Notes under the pieces: model-generated
What the model was told of the DNA's origin: nothing
Databases searched by the model: none
What the model saw: only the letters and a program-made list of their open reading frames with translations
Assembly: GCA_020436025.1 (NCBI GenBank)
Contig: JAGQYP010000021.1
Span: 1-55,988, forward strand
Source of the DNA: Crocinitomicaceae bacterium
Lineage (GTDB): Bacteria; Bacteroidota; Bacteroidia; Flavobacteriales_D; Crocinitomicaceae
DNA: 55,988 bases
Direction of reading: 5' to 3'
Shown here: one piece after another, positions 18,401 to 26,900 of the stretch
Numbering within the stretch: position 1 is the first letter of the stretch
Layout of the letters: each line of letters begins with the position of its first letter
Translations under genes and position numbers: made by a program

Positions 18401-18625
18401 TCTACATTAAGTAGAACCATCAATACATCGGTTTCTACATTTATTGTATTGTTGATGATCTTCATCTTCGGTGGAGAGTCAATTAGAGGATTTATCTTTG
18501 CCTTGATGATCGGGGTAGTAGTGGGTACTTATTCATCACTTTGTGTGGCAACACCATTGGTAATTGATTTGTCTAGAAATATCAAATCGATTGCTAAGCC
18601 AGTTAAAAGAGAAGAAAGCAAGTAA
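15437..18625 (+). CDS. secDF: Protein translocase subunits SecD and SecF, fused
   Basis: 1062 residues. This RND-type membrane protein uses proton flow to pull Sec substrates out of the translocon. The SecD half has an N-terminal transmembrane helix, FGLDLQGGM near 112-120, the P1 base and head domains, and a six-helix bundle with SVDANVLIFERIREEL. The SecF half starts near residue 735 (MTRNFLTNANYAF) with YGVEFTGGR and SINDTVVVFDRIREY. Fusion of the two is usual in Bacteroidetes. An acidic low-complexity insert occupies about residues 302-364 (rich in E, D, T, N) inside P1. A strong terminator follows the stop codon. Confidence 0.97.
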   Translation: MRNKSFFWVLTILLVVVTIWSLSLTWVAAGVENDADSYAQTQYDSIKNAMADSNDSMVLLPNGSAVNFYDKKAEDEIKYAYVDSYLKEMAEKPVYPILGHTYKYCKESGLNFGLDLQGGMSVTLEMSIPEFVQNKCDNYRDPEFFAAYLEANKQWEEGKSDKYLELFVSIFQEKNGTGKLAAHFHSNNDGINAGDSDEKVVEYLTKQINTALDGVEVILEKRVNQFGVAQPTITKEPLTNRITVELPGVKDQESVERKLKSTANIEFFAVHDNGEIGPLIFNQAWPQLIEKYKAEEGIADVEEKTADANIEEKADDTTKVEENNNAPQIDLGLGDDSTKTANDTVKTNVAEDNTINNDSTSAIFNQKIARKYFPLSPNLVEGKFRVGDPSVGYASYKDTAKINKSLKDPAMADILMEYPNLKLMWSAKPYYDPKTNQPTEIHMLYAIKIPEDGRAEVSGKDIDKAYKDYDQRTGSIIVSMKMNGTGTDNWAAMTEKYVDKIVAITMDNMVWSAPTVNEIMTTGSSQISGNFTNEEADELAGLLSAGALPAPMIIVDQSVVGATLGADNVNSGIWSFIIALLMVLAYMIFYYARAGVVANVALVTNIFLIFGALASFKAVLTLPGIAGIVLTIGMSVDANVLIFERIREELRGGKGVKLAIKDGYQKALAAILDANITTLLTAIVLKVFGSGPIESFATSLIIGIFTSVFAALVITRLIFIEMFDKKKEITFSTKMTRNFLTNANYAFIKKRKIFYIVSGLVVAGGIASLATRGLDYGVEFTGGRTYQIEFENEVDYQKLKVAIGDEFVDQDGNRVEPEVKQINNKFTALIKTKFMENSTAPDVDSLVNTALSTALEKNKADFGDYEILEQRKISPSISNSLRTSSVWAVVISLIIIFLYILIRFRKPQFGVGALLAMAHDVIVVLAIFSIFKGIMPFSMEINQAFIAAILTVVGYSINDTVVVFDRIREYIGLHKRTDEKEVVNNALNSTLSRTINTSVSTFIVLLMIFIFGGESIRGFIFALMIGVVVGTYSSLCVATPLVIDLSRNIKSIAKPVKREESK

Positions 18626-18645
18626 TATCAACACAATAAAATTGA

Positions 18646-18677
18646 AAAGCCTTTCCGTATTTGGAAGGGCTTTTTTT
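18646..18677 (+). terminator. Rho-independent terminator after secDF
   Basis: Stem AAAGCCTTTCC / GGAAGGGCTTT (one G-U pair) with a 6-base loop and a run of seven T, 21 bases after the secDF stop. Confidence 0.9.
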
Positions 18678-18705
18678 GTAACTTTGATGACCTAATTTAA
18701 GGGAG

Positions 18706-19011
18706 ATGTTTTTATTTTTAAACAGTTTGGGAACAGGTGAGGTGATTGTTATTTTGATGGTCATCTTGATGTTTTTTGGTTCCAAAAATATCCCTTCTAT
18801 CGCTCGTACAATGGGAAAAGGTATTCGTCAAATGCGAGATGCTTCTCAGGAAATTCAAAATGAGATCACAAAGTCTGCAAGTAGTATGAGGGAAGATCTC
18901 AACATCAAAAGAGAAATTGAGCAGTCGGTCAAACAAATGGACGAGAAAAAGCCAGAACCTCCTACTCCAATAGACCCCAAACCCGAACCAGATAAATCCA
19001 CCGAAGCTTGA
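18706..19011 (+). CDS. tatA: Twin-arginine translocase subunit TatA/TatE family
   Basis: 101 residues. One N-terminal transmembrane helix (VIVILMVILMFFGSKNIP) is followed by the FG hinge, then an amphipathic helix (RTMGKGIRQMRDASQEIQNE) and a Pro/Lys/Glu-rich tail. This is the TatA/B/E architecture; TatA polymerises to let folded proteins cross the inner membrane. TatA against TatB cannot be fully decided, since Bacteroidetes usually have TatA-like proteins only. It follows the secDF terminator. Its stop overlaps the next gene's TTG start by four bases (TTGA), so the antiporter is translationally coupled to it. tatC is not in the window. Confidence 0.9.
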   Translation: MFLFLNSLGTGEVIVILMVILMFFGSKNIPSIARTMGKGIRQMRDASQEIQNEITKSASSMREDLNIKREIEQSVKQMDEKKPEPPTPIDPKPEPDKSTEA

Positions 19012-19958
19012 ATATCTTTTTGTTGATCATTGGATTGGCTACCTTAATTGTAGGTGGTGATTTTCTTGTGAAAGGCGCGGTTGGAATTGCAAGGAAGTTT
19101 AAGGTTTCTACTTTGGTTATCGGTATGACCGTTGTGTCTTTTGGAACCTCCGCACCTGAATTAATCGTTAGTATCAAAGCTGCACTAGATGGAAATCCAG
19201 AAATTGCGATAGGAAATGTCATTGGATCCAATATTGCCAATATCGCTTTGGTTTTGGCGGTAACCATAATGATTTTTCCGATTGCCGTAGACCGAAACTC
19301 CAAGATCATCGACTGGCCCATGATGATGTTCTCTTCCTTGATTTTCTACTTTTTTGCTCTGAATAATGAGCTTGAATTTTACGAGGGAGTCATCATGTTC
19401 GTGATTTTACTGATTTTCATTGGCTTTTTAGTCTACAACTCAAGGAAAGCCTCCAAAAAAGTTGAAGCAGCTATTGAAACAGAAGGAGTCGAGGTCATTG
19501 AAAACACACATTTTACTTATTCTCTTTTATACATTTTAGGTGGATTAATCGCACTCTATTTCGGAGCAGAATGGCTTTTAGATGGGGCTGTAGGATTAGC
19601 CGAAAATCTAGGGATGGAGAAGAGAGTCATTGGAATCACCATTGTCGCATTTGGAACATCGGTACCTGAATTGGTGACTTCTGCCGTAGCAGCTTTTAGG
19701 AAGCAAACCGATATCTCCATTGGGAACTTAGTAGGATCCAACATTTTCAATATCATGGCAGTGATTGGAATCACCTCCATGGTCAAAGAAATAGACATCA
19801 ACGACGTCGCCTTACAATTCGACATGATCTGGATGCTTGGAATTGCGGTTATTTTACTGCCACTAATGCTCTTCGGAAAGAAAATGGGTTGGACGAAGGG
19901 GATTTTGCTACTTGGAGCCTATGTAACTTACATCGTCATCTTATTGCTCAGCGTTTGA
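19008..19958 (+). CDS. CaCA-family calcium/sodium antiporter (YrbG-like)
   Basis: 316 residues with about ten transmembrane segments. The two inverted alpha repeats are clear: MTVVSFGTSAPELIVS near residue 40 with IGNVIGSNIANI, and ITIVAFGTSVPELVTS near 210 with IGNLVGSNIFNI. The acidic residues in these motifs bind the exchanged cations. A cytoplasmic linker (SRKASKKVEAAIETEG) separates the halves, as expected. Start codon TTG at 19008, overlapping tatA by four bases; no ATG lies before the first helix. A heptamer array begins about ten bases after the stop. Confidence 0.92.
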   Translation: MNIFLLIIGLATLIVGGDFLVKGAVGIARKFKVSTLVIGMTVVSFGTSAPELIVSIKAALDGNPEIAIGNVIGSNIANIALVLAVTIMIFPIAVDRNSKIIDWPMMMFSSLIFYFFALNNELEFYEGVIMFVILLIFIGFLVYNSRKASKKVEAAIETEGVEVIENTHFTYSLLYILGGLIALYFGAEWLLDGAVGLAENLGMEKRVIGITIVAFGTSVPELVTSAVAAFRKQTDISIGNLVGSNIFNIMAVIGITSMVKEIDINDVALQFDMIWMLGIAVILLPLMLFGKKMGWTKGILLLGAYVTYIVILLLSV

Positions 19959-19966
19959 TCTTTATT

Positions 19967-20143
19967 CAAAATGCAAAATGCAAAGTGCAAAATGCAAAAT
20001 TGTATTTGTTCTCAGTACCAAAAAACTAGCACTTAGAACCAAAAAAAATTAACTTAGCACTTAGCACTTAGCACGTAGCACTTTGAACTTTTAACTTTGC
20101 ATTTTGCACTTTCCACAATTTGCACTTTTAACTTTGCACTTTG
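19967..20143. repeat. 7-bp-period tandem arrays filling the spacer before the Crp/Fnr-like gene
   Basis: AAAATGC-type heptamers run 19968-20000. CTTAGCA and CTTTGCA/CTTTTAA-type heptamers run about 20050-20143, right into the first codon of the next gene. Two perfect TAnnTTTG boxes (TAACTTTG at 20092-20099 and 20129-20136) are embedded in the repeat units. Confidence 0.88.
20092..20099 (+). promoter_or_regulatory. Possible -7 box embedded in the heptamer array
   Basis: TAACTTTG matches TAnnTTTG and lies 41 bases upstream of the TTG start at 20141, a plausible leader length. No good -33 TTG is seen at the usual distance. The repeat composition makes chance matches likely. Confidence 0.4.
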
Positions 20144-20674
20144 AACTTAAAAACCTGGATATCAAAATTAGATCAAGCTCAAATCTGGGAAGAAGAAATC
20201 GAACTTGCTCGTAATGAATACCTGAAAGTTTCCGGAAGCGTAGATCGAAATATGTATTTTGTTGTCGAAGGTTGCTTGCGCGTTTTTGTCATTGAAGAGT
20301 TTGAAGAGCATACCATTCGTTTTGGTTATCAGGACAATATTATTGGGGCTTTGGATTCGTTTATTACTGGCAAACCCTCTGAATTTTATATCCAGGCATT
20401 GAAGAAGACAGTAGTCAAAAGAGTTTCCCGTGAAAAGTACATGGATTTCATTCATTCGAACAACGAGAATGTTGAAATGTGGAATTTGATGCTGGAGTTT
20501 CTAGTATTGGCCATGATGGAAAGAGAAAGAGATCTTTTGGTTTCATCTCCGGTAGAAAGGTATAAAAGAGTTCAGGAAAGATCACCTCAATTGTTTCAGG
20601 AGGTGCCAAATAAATACATTGCTTCTTACCTTCGAATGACTCCCGAAACTTTATCTCGCTTAAAAAAGTCTTGA
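20141..20674 (+). CDS. Crp/Fnr-family (cyclic-nucleotide-binding domain) regulator
   Basis: 177 residues. A cupin-type cNMP-binding beta-roll is visible (FVVEGCLRVFVIEEFEEHTI, RFGYQDNIIGALDSFITG). The C-terminus is a short winged-helix segment ending IASYLRMTPETLSRLKKS, the usual recognition helix of this Bacteroidetes subfamily. It lacks the RxS phosphate cassette of true cAMP receptors, so the ligand is unknown. An in-frame TAA at 20129 bounds the reading frame, and the first ATG is 37 codons in, inside the beta-roll. The only sensible start is the TTG at 20141, which belongs to the heptamer repeat array. Confidence 0.85.
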   Translation: MNLKTWISKLDQAQIWEEEIELARNEYLKVSGSVDRNMYFVVEGCLRVFVIEEFEEHTIRFGYQDNIIGALDSFITGKPSEFYIQALKKTVVKRVSREKYMDFIHSNNENVEMWNLMLEFLVLAMMERERDLLVSSPVERYKRVQERSPQLFQEVPNKYIASYLRMTPETLSRLKKS

Positions 20675-20706
20675 TTTGAATCAATTTTTTTCTTTGCTGT
20701 CCCGGC

Positions 20707-20714
20707 TATCTTTG
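20707..20714 (+). promoter_or_regulatory. -7 box before the DinB-family gene
   Basis: TATCTTTG matches TAnnTTTG, 10 bases before the ATG at 20725. No -33 TTG at the usual spacing. Confidence 0.5.
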
Positions 20715-20724
20715 AAATAAAAAA

Positions 20725-21270
20725 ATGAAAGCAGAAGAATTAATAAATGATCTGATAGATCGAGTAAAAGGAACTATGAATGACGCTGAAAAGCTGAAAA
20801 CATTGTCAGATGCTGAATTGAATCAAAGACCAAATGAAGGAGCTTGGAGTGCTCTAGAAGCCATCCAACATTTGAATCGATATGGAGATTTCTATACTCC
20901 TGAAATTAGAAAGCGTATAAAAGAATCAAGGCTGGCGAAAAGCGACGCTTTTAAAACTGGAGTCTTAGGAGATTATTTTGCGAAATCAGTAGCTCCGAAA
21001 GAGAAATTAAATAAGATGAAAACGTTCAAGAATATGAACCCAGCTGGGAGTAAATTGGACAGAACAGTTTTAGATGATTTTATTTTTCATCAGCAACAAA
21101 TGTTGGAGCTATTGAAAGAAGCGAGAAATACAAATCTCACTAAAGTAAAAACCACCATTACCATTTCCAAAATAATCAAACTAAGATTAGGAGATACTTT
21201 TAGGGTGGTTATCTATCACAATCAAAGACATTTGGTTCAGGCTTTGAAAGCGGTAAGAATTAAGAATTAA
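20725..21270 (+). CDS. DinB-superfamily protein
   Basis: 181 residues forming the four-helix bundle of the DinB/YfiT group. The pattern W-SALEAIQHLNRYGDFY supplies the first metal-ligand His, a middle motif is DDFIFHQQQM, and the last helix has VIYHNQRHLVQALK with two histidines. Members bind a metal ion and many act as thiol-dependent transferases or hydrolases; the substrate here is unknown. The final codons (R-I-K-N-stop) lie within the GAATTAA heptamer array that continues downstream, so the 3' end of the gene and the array overlap. Confidence 0.87.
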   Translation: MKAEELINDLIDRVKGTMNDAEKLKTLSDAELNQRPNEGAWSALEAIQHLNRYGDFYTPEIRKRIKESRLAKSDAFKTGVLGDYFAKSVAPKEKLNKMKTFKNMNPAGSKLDRTVLDDFIFHQQQMLELLKEARNTNLTKVKTTITISKIIKLRLGDTFRVVIYHNQRHLVQALKAVRIKN

Positions 21271-21286
21271 GAATTAAGAATTAAAA
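21252..21286. repeat. GAATTAA heptamer array overlapping the dinB-like stop codon
   Basis: About four GAATTAA heptamers; the TAA stop at 21268-21270 is part of the repeat. Confidence 0.9.
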
Positions 21287-21349
21287 GTGAAAAGTTCATT
21301 TTATGCTAAAATGGATTCCATTTCAATTTAAAACTGGAACTGCAGAAAA

Positions 21350-21949
21350 CTATTTTTCAAATTCTAGCTTCCACATTCCTCTAAGTTCGCCCATGTTGTA
21401 GTCTCGTGCTTTGTCGTTGGGGTAGAGTTCGTCTAATTTGGCGACGGTGACGTCCATGATGTCGGTTCCTTGTTGTCCGTGGCAATTTAGACAAGTCGGG
21501 TTCGCAATATAAATAGGTCTGTAGAAGACTTTCTTTCCATTGAAATCAACAAGTGTGTCGGGCATCTGCACGTTGATTGCTCCTGTTTTGTAGTATTCCC
21601 AAATGGATAGATCTTCCTGAGCCAGCACATTTTTCTCATTTCTATTCTTTTCTGTAACTCGGGAAATTTTTACATGATTGGCTTCCGATAAAGAATCCGT
21701 GATAGAAAGGGCATTGATATTACAATATTGAATCGCCGCATTGGGTCCGCCCATTTTCATGGCTTGTCCAACATGCTTCAACAAAGTAGATTGTGCTGTA
21801 TTGGTCACATCCATTCCAATCTGAATATAATCAGGTGCCGTCTCTTTTACTTCTTTTGAATTGTTTTTAGAATCTTTTTCTTTCGTCTCAGTTTCTCCGC
21901 AAGAAAAAACAAAAAGAGATATGGATAGTATCGCTATTAATTTCTTCAT
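21350..21949 (-). CDS. DUF3365 (Tll0287-like) heme-binding lipoprotein
   Basis: 199 residues. Lipoprotein signal MKKLIAILSISLFVFSC, then a charged linker. The domain carries one c-type heme motif, CLNCH, inside YIANPTCLNCHGQQG, and the family element GGPNAAIQYCNINAL. Tll0287-like domains are PAS-like folds with covalently bound heme, thought to sense gas or redox state. Predicted to be attached to the membrane facing the periplasm. It starts two bases after the yebC stop, so the two are probably one transcript, though no functional link is known. Confidence 0.88.
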   Translation of the reverse strand: MKKLIAILSISLFVFSCGETETKEKDSKNNSKEVKETAPDYIQIGMDVTNTAQSTLLKHVGQAMKMGGPNAAIQYCNINALSITDSLSEANHVKISRVTEKNRNEKNVLAQEDLSIWEYYKTGAINVQMPDTLVDFNGKKVFYRPIYIANPTCLNCHGQQGTDIMDVTVAKLDELYPNDKARDYNMGELRGMWKLEFEK

Positions 21950-21951
21950 GC

Positions 21952-22665
21952 TTAACCTAAATTGTGGAATACTTGCTGAACATCGTCGTCATCTTCCAAT
22001 CTTTCGATTAGTTTGTGGAATAACTCTTCGTCTTCAGGAGAAAGTGATTTCGTGTCTACCGGAATTCTTTCAAAACCAGCAGATTTTATTTCAATTCCTT
22101 TTTCTTCCAGTGCTTTTTGCAAGTTTCCAAAATCGGTAAAGTTTCCATAAATGATAATCTCATTATCCTCTTCATCTTTATCCACTTCTTCCGCACCAAA
22201 ATCGATCAACTCAAATTCCAATTCTTCTGGATCAAGGTCTCCCGCGTCTATTTTAAACATACATTTTCTGTCAAAAAGGAAATCTGTCATACCTTGAGTA
22301 CCCAACGAACCATTGAATTTATTGAAAGCGGCTCTTACATTGGCTACAGTTCGAGTGGAATTATCGGTAGTTGTTTCTACCACAATGGCAACCCCACCTG
22401 AAGCATACCCTTCATAGACCATCTCGTCATAGTTGGCCGTGTCTTTTTCAGATGCTTTTTTGATTGCTCGTTCAACATTTTCCTTGGGCATATTTGCCGC
22501 CTTAGCATTCTGAATAATTACACGGAGCTTTGAATTGCTTTCGGGACTTGGACCACCTTCTTTTACCGCCATCGCTATTTCTCTACCAATTTTGGTAAAG
22601 GTTTTAGCCATTTTACCCCATCTTTTTAGTTTTCTTGTTTTTCTAAATTCAAATGCTCTTCCCAT
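21952..22665 (-). CDS. yebC: YebC/PmpR (TACO1) family protein
   Basis: 237 residues, normal length. The family start MGRAFEFRKTRKLKRWGKMAK is followed by FTKIGREIAMAVKEGG, ANMPKENVERAIKKAS, YEGYASGGVAIVVETTTDN, NKFNGSLGTQG and the acidic C-terminal domain. Older annotation treats it as a transcription regulator. Later work on the family (TACO1 in mitochondria, YebC in bacteria) points to helping ribosomes translate proline-rich stretches. Cytosolic. A TATTTTTG -7 box is found 18 bases upstream. Confidence 0.95.
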   Translation of the reverse strand: MGRAFEFRKTRKLKRWGKMAKTFTKIGREIAMAVKEGGPSPESNSKLRVIIQNAKAANMPKENVERAIKKASEKDTANYDEMVYEGYASGGVAIVVETTTDNSTRTVANVRAAFNKFNGSLGTQGMTDFLFDRKCMFKIDAGDLDPEELEFELIDFGAEEVDKDEEDNEIIIYGNFTDFGNLQKALEEKGIEIKSAGFERIPVDTKSLSPEDEELFHKLIERLEDDDDVQQVFHNLG

Positions 22666-22682
22666 GATTAAATGATTTTTCT

Positions 22683-22690
22683 CAAAAATA
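22683..22690 (-). promoter_or_regulatory. -7 box for yebC
   Basis: Minus-strand TATTTTTG (TAnnTTTG) located 17 bases upstream of the yebC ATG at 22665. Confidence 0.55.
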
Positions 22691-22772
22691 TAAATTTTTC
22701 CCTTCTGAAAACTATTTGAATCGACTTTGCTTAGGGATAAATGTGCAAAATCTTCAGATCTAAGGAATTGCT

Positions 22773-23681
22773 TTATTTCAAGTCCTCCAAAGCGCTTTTT
22801 AGATCAGGGAATTTGAAAATATAGCCTGCGTCCAGCACTCTTTTTGGAAAAGCATTTGTACTACTTAATATGAGGTCAGCTTCTGTGCCTAAAATTTTGG
22901 CTCCGATCTTAATGGCGAAAACGGGAGCAGGGATTCCAATCGGCATTTTCATGACTTGCCTAAGTGTTTTCATGAATTGTTGATCCGAAGCTGGGTGGGG
23001 ACTACATCCATTTAAAGGTTGGTTTAAATTGTCATGCTGAATTGCAAAATCGAAAATCCCAATCAAATCCTGAATATGAATCCAAGGCATCATTTGCTTG
23101 CCATTTCCATGTTTGCCTCCTAATCCAAATCGCGTTTGTTTTTTCAATATTTTCAGAGCGCCCTCATTTCCCAAAACAATTCCGATTCGGATGGCTAGCT
23201 TGCGGATGGGTAATTGGTCAAACTGATAAATTGCCTTTTCCCATTCCTGAGCAACCTGTGACATAAATGTTGTTCCTAACTCAAAATCTTCTTCAGTCAT
23301 CTGTTTTTCATAAGAATCCGCGTAAACAGAGATACCACTTGCATTGATCCAAACTTCAGGAGGAAGCTGACATTTTTCGATAGCTTTCCCAATCAGGGTA
23401 GTTGAATGGACTCTAGAATCAAGAATTTCTTTTTTATTGGCTTCTGTAAATCTACAATTCACATTTTTGCCAGATAAATTAATCACAGCTTTGGCTCCTT
23501 CTAGTTCTTCGATCCAAGTCCCCAAGGTTTCTCCATCCCAATGAACATGCTGAATATTAGCAATTTTCAAAGATTTTCCTCTGGTTAGAACCACAATCTC
23601 ATAATCTTTCAGTTGAAAGAATTTGATCATTTCACTTCCAAGAAATCCAGATCCACCAGCGATGATAATTTTATTCTCCAT
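22773..23681 (-). CDS. TIGR01777-family epimerase (SDR39U1/YfcH-like)
   Basis: 302 residues. NAD(P)-binding motif IIIAGGSGFLGSEMIKF at the N-terminus, then the family features HWDGETLGTWIEELEG and AVINLSGKNVNCRFTEANK, and the C-terminal DUF1731 segment (FPKRVLDAGYIFKFPDLKSAL). This is an atypical SDR whose natural substrate is not established. Cytosolic. It is monocistronic between yebC and the divergent adhesin. Confidence 0.92.
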   Translation of the reverse strand: MENKIIIAGGSGFLGSEMIKFFQLKDYEIVVLTRGKSLKIANIQHVHWDGETLGTWIEELEGAKAVINLSGKNVNCRFTEANKKEILDSRVHSTTLIGKAIEKCQLPPEVWINASGISVYADSYEKQMTEEDFELGTTFMSQVAQEWEKAIYQFDQLPIRKLAIRIGIVLGNEGALKILKKQTRFGLGGKHGNGKQMMPWIHIQDLIGIFDFAIQHDNLNQPLNGCSPHPASDQQFMKTLRQVMKMPIGIPAPVFAIKIGAKILGTEADLILSSTNAFPKRVLDAGYIFKFPDLKSALEDLK

Positions 23682-23884
23682 GATTAAATATATAAAAAGG
23701 CTAAAGGCCCTTCAGTTCATTTAACAATTTAATCACATATAAGTTGTAAGTCTTTCGAATACCGTGTTTTAAGTAGTTGATAATGAATATGTAAAGAAAC
23801 AAAAGTTAAATAATTAACATAATATCAATCAAGTGTTAAGGTGATTGAGGGGGGAACCCTACTGTTTTTGACTTAACCTTAAAT

Positions 23885-23892
23885 TAATTTTG
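23885..23892 (+). promoter_or_regulatory. -7 box for the adhesin-porP operon
   Basis: TAATTTTG matches TAnnTTTG; TTTG at 23867-23870 is a possible -33 element but only 14 bp away. The leader to the ATG at 23934 would be about 35 nt. Confidence 0.5.
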
Positions 23893-23933
23893 TATTGTCA
23901 TTTACTAGTTATTGTAGTCTTAAAATATACACT

Positions 23934-26900
23934 ATGATCAAATCTCTACTGTTTACTTGTGCCATTTTGGCCAACCTTACGATTTTATTTGCGCAAAATC
24001 AGAATAAGTTATTCCAGCATTCGGCAATCGGAGATGCTGCTTTTGTTCCTAATTTAGGTCAGTTTGATAAAAGAGACTGGCAAGAAGACAAGGTCGAATA
24101 CGGTTACAATCACAACCCTTTTTATGTATTTTTCACAAAGAAAGGTGTGACTTATCGTTTTGATAAGATTGTGCGAAATCCAAACCGAGACAAATCTCAT
24201 CCGGACTCACCAAAAAGAACAAATATTTCTGAATTAATTCATGCCACTTGGGTAGGTTCAAATCCAAATGTAGAAATCGTTGCGGAAGAGCAAACCAATC
24301 ATTATTTCAGCTACAGTGTGCGTCAGGGAAAATATGGTGCGAAACAAATAGCAGGAATCAATGGGTATCAAAAACTGACATACAAAAATCTTTATGATAA
24401 GATTGATTTAGTGTATGAATTCCATCCTGAAGGTGGGATCAAATATAGCTTGATCGTGCATCCTGGTGGAGATCCATCACAAATCAAAGTGCAATATACT
24501 TTCGATAAGACTTCTGTTGGAGAGGAACATATCGAAATGGTTTTGAACGCTAAAGGACAGATTGAAACCAACACATCATTAGGACAATTGATAGAGCATG
24601 CACCTTACACTTTTGATCAATTAACGAAGCAAGAAATTTCTTCGAAGTATCAATTGGTGAATGGCGTGATGACTTTTGACCTTGGAAATTATGATCCTAC
24701 TCACACATTAGTAATCGATCCTTGGGTGATTTCTCCAACATTTACCACATCAACAGCTGTTTGGGAAGTGGAGACAGACGGAGCAGGAAATGTGTATTCT
24801 ATTGGAGGAGAAACACCAATGCAATTAAAGAAATTCAACTCAGCTGGAGTACTTCAATGGACTTATACAACGCCTTGGGATACGGCTTCTGTTTGGTTGG
24901 GAACTCTTGCAACCGACAATTTAGGTAACAGTTATATTACTTCTGGAACTACTCCTGAAATTGAAAGAGTAGACAATGGAGGAACAATGACTTGGCACAA
25001 TTCTAATAGTGGATTTAGTGTGGAGTATTGGTCGATTACCTTCAACTGTGATAAAACAAAATTGATTGTTGGAGGTACTGGTGCGACGGGAATTTTCGGA
25101 GGTTTCCAAGCTCGAATTTATGATATTGATATTACCAATGGTTCGGCAAATTCCTTTCAAGTTGTTGGAACTCAAGGAGGAGGATTTACTCCAGTTGAAG
25201 TGCGATCTATATCCTCCTCTGTCAATGCCAAATACGTTTACTTAACACATACTGAAGTTGGTGCGATCAATCAAAACATTGGAGCTTGTCCAACAAATTT
25301 ACCAGTTTATCAAGTCGATAATACAGAGCATTTGGCGTATAAATGTGAAAACTACTTGCCTGAACAACAAAATGGAGGTGGTTTGAAAGCTTTGGTTGCT
25401 AACGACCAATATTTCTATACTCATGCAGGTGATATTATCATACAATGGGATTTGTTTAGCGGAGCCATGGTTGGTTCAGCTCCAATCCCTGGGGGTGTTG
25501 GTAATGCCGTGTTTGGGGGAGGAATTGTAGTGCAAAACAGTGGTTTGGCAGTGGATAACTGTGGAAATGTTTATGCCGGTTCGAAAAACCAAGTACATAA
25601 ATTTGATCCGAATCTAAACCTACTTTCAAGTTCTCCGGTTTCAATATCAGTTTATGATGTGAGCGTCAACTCCAATGGAGAAGTAATTGCTTGTGGAGCA
25701 CAATCCAACAACTCTTTAAATGGAAATAGAAACGGTAGAATTGAAGCGGTAAACATGTCGGCTTGTGCACAATACTCTCTTGTATGTTGTGATGCGAATG
25801 TTTGTCCGGCGGATACGGTTTGTGAGTCAGACCCTTCTTTCAATTTAATAGCAAACACACCAGGAGGTACCTGGTCAGGTGCTGGAGTGAATCCAAGTAC
25901 GGGTGTTTTCGATCCAGCTACTGCTGGTGCAGGGACTATTACAGTTACTTATACCTTAGCTTGTGGTTCGGATCAAGTGACAGTGGTTGTTGATCCATGT
26001 ACAACTTTGGATGCTTGTTTGGAAGCTAATGGAGATATTACAATTACTAACGGAACAGGACCTTTTGTTTGGGAAGAATGGGGATCATCAACTGTGACAC
26101 CAACAACCAGTGCAGAATGTACAGCTTGTGGAGGAACATGGAATGCAGGTTTTCCACCATTTATTCCAGCTTCTTGTAGTGTGGCTAGCTGTACGGTGAG
26201 CGATTACGTTGTTTTTGGAGGTACTGGGGCTACTCAAACACCTTCAGGAAATGCACCTTACCAAGTAACGGATGCTTTTGGATCGCAAGTTACCATAGCA
26301 AACCCAGCGACACTTCCTGCTTGTTCATCAACTTGTACTCCTCCGGATTTGGGAACCTTCCCAACTCATGTGACTTGTGCAGGAGGTTCAGATGGTGCAA
26401 TTAATTTAGTAGTAACAGGTACTTCAACCTATAATTTCTTATGGTCCAATTCAGCAACAACAGAAGATTTATCTGGGTTGGTGGCTGGAACTTATTCGGT
26501 AACAGTAACCGATCAATCTGATCCTACTTGTACGGCTACAGCAACGGTAATCATAAATGATGGATTTACACCTTCAGCACCAACTGCTGGTACAGATGCG
26601 ACTTACTGTAGTGGTGATGTAATAGCAAATTTAACTGCAACTGCAGGTTCAGGAGGAACTTTGAATTGGTATTCTGATGCTGGTTTGACAACCAATATCG
26701 GAACGGGAACATCCCTTGCTCCTGGATCAACAATTGGAACAACAATATATTATGTAACAGAAACCTTAAGTGGATGCGAATCTCCGGCAAGCACAGTAAC
26801 AATAACGGTAAATGACAATCCTGTTATCACAGCTGAAAACGCTACAGACATCACTAACTGTCTGGCGCCGGATGGTTCCATCTCAATCACCGCAAACGGA

